Assembly: GCA_023261405.1 (NCBI GenBank)
Contig: JAHFOZ010000013.1
Coordinates: forward strand, 1 to 17,446
From: Planctomycetota bacterium
GTDB lineage: Bacteria > Planctomycetota > MHYJ01 > JACPRB01
DNA: 17,446 nt
Reading direction: 5' to 3'
Shown in pieces: positions 13,297 through 17,446 of the stretch (position 1 is its first letter; every line of letters starts with the position of its first letter). The notes under the pieces are model-generated. The model saw only the letters and a program-made list of their open reading frames with translations, searched no databases and was not told where the DNA came from. Both the position numbers and the translations under genes were made by a program.

Positions 13297-14210
13297 TTCT
13301 TGTATTTCTCGAGCTGCTGCCGCATCGCGGCCTGGCCGGTCTCGTTCCCGTACTTGAGGTCGAGGACGCGGCCGAGGATTCCCGCGTACTGGCGCTTGAG
13401 GTCGTCGCTCGCGGCCACGTAGGCCTCGATGTCCTTCACGGCGGCGGCGATGTCCTCCTCGGTGGCCTGCTTCTGGATGAGCCGCCGGCAGTGGTTCACG
13501 AGCCTCTCGTCCTCCTTGGGCCGCTCGGGGCCGGGGGGCGGCGCGTCCATGCGGCGCGGGGCGGGCCCGGTCCGGGCCGCCTGCATCTTGAGGGCCGCGA
13601 GCTCCTCCTTGAGGACGAGCAGTTCCTCGCGGAGCCGGGCGAGCTCGGCGCGGAGTTCCTCGGGCGTCCCCGCGGGGGGCTCCGGCGCGGCGGCCTTGAG
13701 GACCTCGTCCACCGCGGCCCGGATGCGTGGCGCGTCGGTCTCGTTCGGGGAGACGATGGCGAAATTGGCGGCGACCTTGTCCCCTCGGGAGACGAGGACG
13801 GTCATCATGACCTCGCGGTTGAGCCCGTAGGCGCCGGGCCCCTCCTTGCCGTCGACGGAGACGCCGACGGGGCTCTTCAGCTGGATGGACTGGATGACCT
13901 GGGGGAGGCGGCGCTCGGCGCCGTCGCGGTCCTCGGACAGGGAGACGAAGAGGGTCTTGAGGCCGCGGACCTGCTTGATCTGTCCGGTGTCGTCGAGCGC
14001 GCGCATGAGCTGCGCGGCGGGCCGGGAGAGCTCGTGGATGAAGACGAGGAGCGTGGGCGCGCCCTTCCACTCGGCGACGTAGTCGACCTCCTTGCGGGCG
14101 CCGACGTCGAAGACCCTGAACGCGCCGGTCTTCTCGCCTTTCTGGGGACCGGAGAACTTGGGGTCCTGGGGGACTGCGGCCATGAGAAGGAAGAGCAGCG
14201 GTAGCCTCAT
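13293..14210 (-). CDS. Exported thioredoxin-fold protein lacking active-site cysteines, with coiled coil
   Basis: The 305-residue product has a short signal (MRLPLLFLLMAAVPQDP). Residues about 28-172 follow the redoxin/AhpC-TSA pattern: WKGAPTLLVFIHELSRPAAQ, TLFVSLSED, and GAYGLNREVMMTVLVSRGDKV where peroxiredoxin-like folds carry YGV..TP..FLID. The CxxC position is occupied by HELSRP, and the only cysteine is Cys241 in the C-terminal part, so it cannot act as a normal oxidoreductase. Residues 182-212 form a coiled coil (LRAELARLREELLVLKEELA), followed by a proline-rich linker and a helical tail. GGAGGA precedes the ATG by about eight bases. It is the first gene of the four-gene operon. Confidence 0.85.
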   Translation of the reverse strand: MRLPLLFLLMAAVPQDPKFSGPQKGEKTGAFRVFDVGARKEVDYVAEWKGAPTLLVFIHELSRPAAQLMRALDDTGQIKQVRGLKTLFVSLSEDRDGAERRLPQVIQSIQLKSPVGVSVDGKEGPGAYGLNREVMMTVLVSRGDKVAANFAIVSPNETDAPRIRAAVDEVLKAAAPEPPAGTPEELRAELARLREELLVLKEELAALKMQAARTGPAPRRMDAPPPGPERPKEDERLVNHCRRLIQKQATEEDIAAAVKDIEAYVAASDDLKRQYAGILGRVLDLKYGNETGQAAMRQQLEKYKK

Positions 14211-14258
14211 GGGGGATCCTCCGACACCTATGCTCGAAACGAGGGAGGTGCGTCCGTT

Positions 14259-14287
14259 ATTGTATCCTGCCTCGGGTGCTGGGTTCA
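14259..14287 (-). promoter_or_regulatory. Promoter of the Trx-like/DUF1549/DUF1501/WD40 operon
   Basis: TACAAT (14264-14259 on the minus strand) matches five of six -10 positions. TGAACC lies 17 bases upstream as a weak -35. The leader would be about 40 bases and contains GGAGGA before the ATG at 14210. Confidence 0.5.
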
Positions 14288-15439
14288 GGTCTGGACGGAG
14301 TTCCAGGTGGCCGGGGGCGGGGGCGGCTTCGGGCGCGCGGGGGGGGCGGGCCCGGCCTTCACTGAAGCTGCGGAGGGCGACCCCTCCTTCGCCGAGGCTA
14401 CGGAGGGCGAGGCGGGGGCGGCGACCGGGTTAGGGGTGGACATGAGCTCGAGGGCCTTGAGCTTGGCGTCGAACGCGGCCTTGTCCAGGCCGAGACGCGG
14501 CGCGGCCAGGGCGAGGTCGCCCTTCACCTGGCGGAGGACCTCGATCACGCATTCGCGCTCGAACGCCAGCACGATCTCGCCGAGCGGCTTCTCTCCCAGT
14601 TTCGCAGCCGCCGGGATCCTCCGGATCTGGGAGAGCCGGATCGAGGCGAAGGCGGCGAGCATGGCGGCAAAGCGGAGGTCGGCGGAGCGGAAGGAGGCCT
14701 TAGTCTCCCCTTCCGGGATCCGCGCGTCGAGGTACGCCAGGCCGAGAAACCCGCCCTTGGTGGCGAGCGGGACGGCGAGGATCCCCACGGGCTTCCCGAG
14801 GGTGGGCTGCCGGCGGCCGAGGTCCGAGGCGATCACGGAGCGGCGCTCCTGGGAGATCGCGTGGTAGAGCACGTTGGAGAGGAAGAACTCCTCGTCCCCG
14901 GCCGGGGCCTTGCGGGCGGCGGGCTTCAGCTCACCCTCAGCATCGACGATCATGACGAACCCGCGCCCCGCGGAGATCCCCAGGCGGAGCGCCTCCAGGA
15001 GGGCCCGGGCGATCTCCTTCTCGTTCTCCATCGCGATGAGGGAGGCCGCGACGCCGGGGACCTTGGCGTCCCGCTCGTCCGGAGGCCCGGGGACGAAGGG
15101 GTCGGTGAGCGACTCGATCACCGTCGCCGCGGCCCGGTGCAGCGTGGCGGGGTCCCGGGTGGGGTCGAAGACGAGGAGATGCTCGCCGATCTCGAGCTGG
15201 TCGTCGGGACGAAGGCCGGCCTCCTTCACGCTCTGGCCGTTGACGAAGATGCCGTTCCGGCTCCCGTTGTCCTTGATGAACATCGCGTCGCCCCGCTTCT
15301 CCATGCGGGCGTGGATCCGGGAGATGTGGCGCCCTTCGAGGCGGACGGCGCAGGTCTCGCCCCGCCCTATGGACGCGAGCTCCGTGACGTCGAACACCTT
15401 CCCGCGGAGCGGCCCTTCGAGCGCGACCAGCTTGCTCAT
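14285..15439 (-). CDS. FHA-GAF-like protein with Fis-type helix-turn-helix
   Basis: The 384-residue product begins with an FHA domain (residues 1-95): IGRGETCAVRL, HISRIHARME and DNGSRNGIFVNG hold the Arg, Ser, His and Asn that bind phosphothreonine. Residues about 125-275 look like a GAF domain (EIARALLEALRLGISAGRGF, VGILAVPLATKGGFLGLAYL). Residues 290-335 resemble a Fis-type DNA-binding helix-turn-helix (ERECVIEVLRQVKGDLALAA, PRLGLDKAAFDAKL). The AAA+ module found in sigma54 activators of this layout is absent. A proline/alanine-rich tail contains a decapeptide repeat. Its ATG overlaps the kinase stop (ATGA), so the kinase is the likely source of the phosphothreonine it reads. Confidence 0.88.
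   Translation of the reverse strand: MSKLVALEGPLRGKVFDVTELASIGRGETCAVRLEGRHISRIHARMEKRGDAMFIKDNGSRNGIFVNGQSVKEAGLRPDDQLEIGEHLLVFDPTRDPATLHRAAATVIESLTDPFVPGPPDERDAKVPGVAASLIAMENEKEIARALLEALRLGISAGRGFVMIVDAEGELKPAARKAPAGDEEFFLSNVLYHAISQERRSVIASDLGRRQPTLGKPVGILAVPLATKGGFLGLAYLDARIPEGETKASFRSADLRFAAMLAAFASIRLSQIRRIPAAAKLGEKPLGEIVLAFERECVIEVLRQVKGDLALAAPRLGLDKAAFDAKLKALELMSTPNPVAAPASPSVASAKEGSPSAASVKAGPAPPARPKPPPPPATWNSVQT
14364..14410. repeat. REP-like tandem 30-bp repeat within the FHA gene tail
   Basis: GAAGCTGCGGAGGGCGA (14364-14380) recurs as GAGGCTACGGAGGGCGA (14394-14410), a 30-base period encoding SPSVASAKEG / SPSAASVKAG on the minus strand. CCCTCC and GGAGGG flank a GCC/GGC core, so each unit can form a hairpin, as in REP-type intergenic repeats. 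Confidence 0.5.
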
Positions 15440-16266
15440 GACGGCAGCATCGAATTCCAGTCCTCGGAGGAGCGCGCCCAGACGTCGAGCGCGTCGGCGA
15501 GGTCCTTCGCGGTAGAGTACCGCCGCGCCGGATCCTTGTCCATGGCCTTCACGATGATCTTCTCCAGTCCGGGGTCCACGGTCGATTCCACCGAGCGGGG
15601 CAGGGGCGGCGACGACCGCGCCACCTTCTCCAGTACCTCCTGCACGGAGCGTCCCGTGAACGGCGGCCTTCCCGTGACCGCCTCGTAGAGCACGGCCCCC
15701 AATGAATAGACGTCGGATCGGCCGTCGATCACGTCACTCATCGCCGCGGCCTGTTCCGGGCTCATGTAGACGGGGGTCCCGGCGGTGATCCCCGACTTCC
15801 AGACCTCGCCCCGGAGGCGGGCGATGCCGAAGTCGGCGAGCTTGGGGGAGCCGTCGCTCTTGAGGAGGATGTTCCCGGGGACGATGTCGCTGTGGATGAT
15901 GCCCCGCCGGTGGGCGTGGTGGAGCGCGCGGGCGATGAGCGCGAGGATCTGGGCGATCTCCCGGGGGGTGAACGCCCGGGCCTGGAGGGCCCGCGCGAAG
16001 GAGGGGCCCTCGACGTACTCGAGGACGAGGTAGAACCTCCCCTGGTCGCGCCCGACGTCGATGACCTTCACGATCGCCGGGTGGCTGAGCTGGGACATGA
16101 TCATGCCTTCCTGGACGAAGCGGTCGGTGACGGTCGAGTCCTTCGACCAGCGCTCCTCGAGCACCTTGAGCGCCACGACCTGGCCCGACCGCTCGGCCTT
16201 GTAGACGGTGCCCACGGCGCCGCGGCCGATCTCGCCCAGGATGCGGCATCCGCCCAGAAATTCCAT
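15436..16266 (-). CDS. Hanks-type Ser/Thr protein kinase with altered catalytic loop
   Basis: The 276-residue product is a bare kinase domain with no membrane segment. Conserved parts: glycine-rich loop GEIGRGAVGTVYKA (11-24), VALK Lys34, alpha-C Glu53, DFG at 145-147 in LADFGIAR, activation segment end MSPEQ (168-172, SPE for APE) and SDVYSLGAVLYEAVTGRPPF. The catalytic loop is HSDIVPGNILL (125-135) rather than HRDLKPxNILL: the Arg is Ser126 and the catalytic-loop Lys is Val129, while Asp127 and Asn132 remain. It could still bind MgATP, but phosphotransfer may be altered. It is co-expressed with the FHA protein by an ATGA overlap and divergent from the cyclase-FHA gene. Confidence 0.93.
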   Translation of the reverse strand: MEFLGGCRILGEIGRGAVGTVYKAERSGQVVALKVLEERWSKDSTVTDRFVQEGMIMSQLSHPAIVKVIDVGRDQGRFYLVLEYVEGPSFARALQARAFTPREIAQILALIARALHHAHRRGIIHSDIVPGNILLKSDGSPKLADFGIARLRGEVWKSGITAGTPVYMSPEQAAAMSDVIDGRSDVYSLGAVLYEAVTGRPPFTGRSVQEVLEKVARSSPPLPRSVESTVDPGLEKIIVKAMDKDPARRYSTAKDLADALDVWARSSEDWNSMLPS

Positions 16267-16277
16267 AGCGACGGGTG

Positions 16278-16283
16278 ATTATA
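16278..16283 (-). promoter_or_regulatory. TATAAT -10 box of the kinase operon
   Basis: A consensus TATAAT on the minus strand (16283-16278) ends 11 bases before the kinase ATG at 16266. No good -35 is seen. The leader would be only about four bases, and there is no Shine-Dalgarno sequence. Confidence 0.55.
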
Positions 16284-16338
16284 TCCGAAGCCCTCGCGAA
16301 TCTGCATCCGGGGGAAGTGCGCCCCCATCAAGAAGTTC

Positions 16339-16366
16339 TTGTCGCCAGCCGTTTTTTTAGTACAGT
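16339..16366 (+). promoter_or_regulatory. Putative leaderless promoter of cyclase gene
   Basis: TTGTCG (16339-16344), a 16-base spacer with a run of seven T, and TACAGT (16361-16366) lie eight bases before the GTG at 16375. No ribosome site is present. Confidence 0.5.
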
Positions 16367-16374
16367 CCCTATTC

Positions 16375-17262
16375 GTGGAAACAAGCGTCCAGACCGTCAT
16401 GTTCACCGATCTCGTGGGCTCGGTGAAGATGTACTCCAAGGTCTCCGACACTGTGGCCGTGGACACCGTGCGGAAGCTGGACCGGCAGGTCCAGGACATC
16501 CTCCCCAAGTACAAGGGACGCTTCATCAAGTCGACCGGCGACGGCCTCCTGCTGACGTTCGAGGAGTCCCCCGGCGCGGTGCGCTGCGCCCGGGACATCC
16601 ACCTGCTCTGCGACGTGATCGCCCGCGAGCAGCGCCAGGACATCTTCGTGAGGATCGCGGCCCACACGGGGGAGATCTTCCACGGCGACGGCGACATCCA
16701 CGGCAACAGCGTGAACCTCTCGGCGCGGCTCCTCACCGTGACGGGGGCTTGCGAGACCTGCGTCACGGCCGAGTCCTGGGCGACGATGGCCGCGGAGGAC
16801 CGGCAGGGCTACGTCTCGCACGGCCCGGAGGTCTTCAAGGGCTTCAACAAGTACTCGTACGTGTACCGGCGCCCGAACCCCAACCCGATGACCGACGTGA
16901 CCATCCGTCCCGACTCGGGGGCGGAGGACGACTCCACGATGTTCGTGGTCGAAGCCATGCCCAAGCACCAGAAATACGCCCTGGTCCTGGAGCACCCGCA
17001 GGTGAACAAGACCATCGAGATCAAGGAGGGGGAGACGCACGTGGTGGGCCGCGCCCCCGAGTGCAACACGGTCATCCCGGACCGCATGTTCTCGGGCACG
17101 CACGCGGCCTTCGCCGTCGTCGAGGGCGTGCTCTGGGTCTTCGACCTCCAGAGCTCCAACGGCGTGATGTACCGCGGCCGCCGCATCAAGCGGCGGAAGC
17201 CGATCGACAAGAACTCGATGGTCCAGCTTCCCACGGGCACCATCCAGGTCAAGCTGCAATAG
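16375..17262 (+). CDS. Class III nucleotidyl cyclase with C-terminal FHA domain
   Basis: The 295-residue product begins with a class III adenylate/guanylate cyclase domain (about 5-165). Metal-binding aspartates are Asp12 in FTDLVGS and Asp56 in KSTGDG. Lys52 and Asp107 sit where adenine-specifying residues are expected, and VNLSAR supplies Asn114 and Arg118, so ATP-to-cAMP activity is likely. A linker leads to an FHA domain (about 200-295): VVGRAPECNTVI, MFSGTHAAF and DLQSSNGVMYRG carry the phosphothreonine-binding Arg, Ser/His and Asn. There is no membrane segment. The GTG start is inferred from its position after TACAGT; an ATG at 16399 would cut into the first metal-binding strand. Divergence from the kinase suggests phosphorylation-linked control. 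Confidence 0.92.
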   Translation: METSVQTVMFTDLVGSVKMYSKVSDTVAVDTVRKLDRQVQDILPKYKGRFIKSTGDGLLLTFEESPGAVRCARDIHLLCDVIAREQRQDIFVRIAAHTGEIFHGDGDIHGNSVNLSARLLTVTGACETCVTAESWATMAAEDRQGYVSHGPEVFKGFNKYSYVYRRPNPNPMTDVTIRPDSGAEDDSTMFVVEAMPKHQKYALVLEHPQVNKTIEIKEGETHVVGRAPECNTVIPDRMFSGTHAAFAVVEGVLWVFDLQSSNGVMYRGRRIKRRKPIDKNSMVQLPTGTIQVKLQ

Positions 17263-17273
17263 GCCCCAGCTGA

Positions 17274-17339
17274 GAGCTTGTAGCCAGTAGCTCGTAGCGG
17301 GCACCCGCGATACAAGCTACCCGCCACGGGCACAAGCTC
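17274..17339. repeat. Intergenic palindromic repeat block
   Basis: GAGCTTGT (17274-17281) is mirrored by ACAAGCTC (17332-17339), with internal copies GTAGCTCGTAGC and TACAAGCTAC and a CGGGCACCCG core. This looks like a small REP-type or variable repeat cluster between the cyclase and the next gene. Confidence 0.45.
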
Positions 17340-17360
17340 GCGCGTCTCCCGCGATCTGTG

Positions 17361-17389
17361 TTGCCCCCCGCGAAGGGCGGGGCTATAAT
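17361..17389 (+). promoter_or_regulatory. Strong promoter, leaderless type
   Basis: TTGCCC (17361-17366), exactly 17 bases, then a consensus TATAAT (17384-17389), ending nine bases before the ATG at 17399. The predicted transcript would start at or next to the start codon. Confidence 0.65.
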
Positions 17390-17398
17390 CGGCCGCGG

Positions 17399-17446
17399 AT
17401 GATGGACGATCCGGGCGAGACGATCCCCCTGCCCCCCTCGGGCCCC
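17399..17446 (+). CDS. N-terminus of an unidentified protein (partial)
   Basis: Only 16 codons are visible: MMDDPGETIPLPPSGP, using the ATG at 17399 (a second ATG follows at 17402). The acidic, Thr/Pro-rich start resembles the disordered N-terminal tails that carry phosphothreonine sites for FHA domains or precede kinase domains, but this is a guess. It lies just downstream of a good promoter and in the same signalling neighbourhood. Confidence 0.5.
   Translation, partial: MMDDPGETIPLPPSGP

Noticed and set aside
11518..14070. An 850-residue version of the DUF1549 protein
   Set aside because: The upstream 250 residues are a shadow of the Trx-like gene; the ATG at 13296 with a signal peptide and ATGA overlap fits far better.
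1..17446. CRISPR arrays
   Set aside because: No regularly spaced direct repeats of 20-40 bases were seen.

Overview
The window is GC-rich, densely coding bacterial DNA. Its gene content points to the Planctomycetota or a PVC-superphylum relative. The evidence is a Trx-like/DUF1549-DUF1553/DUF1501/WD40 operon, a leucine-rich-repeat secreted protein, a Hanks-type kinase with FHA partners, a tetratricopeptide protein, and several very short signal peptides. This placement is inferred from gene families; no rRNA or phylogenetic marker is present.

Layout, left to right. (1) 1-2218, minus strand: a two-component pair, a multi-pass membrane histidine kinase followed with a one-base TAATG overlap by an NtrC-type sigma54 response regulator that runs off the left edge. 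(2) 2482-4287, plus strand: a membrane-anchored hypothetical protein, a small Tudor-knot/agenet-like protein and an exported LRR-like protein. (3) 5845-4288, minus strand: a 31-codon ORF, an intrinsic terminator, a putative lipoprotein, a SAM-dependent methyltransferase and a frameshifted gene; the last three are linked by ATGA overlaps. (4) 5846-6201: mostly noncoding, with strong hairpins and a plus-strand terminator that look like a small RNA or structured leader. (5) 6202-7074: a TPR protein. (6) 7197-7932: a small basic protein, then four tightly spaced tRNA-like genes (Gln-TTG, Gly-GCC, Ile-GAT, His-GTG), then a 43-residue zinc-ribbon protein. The first three tRNAs share an unusual elbow: A at position 18 and a GUGC instead of GUUC T-loop. 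(7) 7989-9230: an exported alpha/beta hydrolase with a helical C-terminal extension, followed by hairpins and a terminator. (8) 14210-9444, minus strand: a four-gene operon with overlapping stop/start codons (cysteine-less thioredoxin-fold protein, DUF1549/DUF1553 protein with haem-type motifs, Tat-exported DUF1501 protein, WD40 protein). (9) 16266-14285, minus strand: Ser/Thr kinase plus FHA-GAF-HTH protein; divergent from it, 16375-17262, a class III nucleotide cyclase fused to an FHA domain; then the first 16 codons of another gene.

How the genes relate: the right end is a compact phosphorylation and nucleotide-signalling island. The divergent kinase and cyclase genes share a 108-bp promoter region, and several genes here have -10 boxes only 8-11 bases before the start codon, suggesting leaderless mRNAs. 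The Trx/DUF1549/DUF1501/WD40 operon probably encodes a co-exported surface or periplasmic set. The most unusual item is the tRNA cluster. Its cloverleaves are nearly fully paired, but three members lack exactly the D-loop/T-loop bases needed for the canonical elbow, a pattern I recall from tRNAs used outside ribosomal translation.
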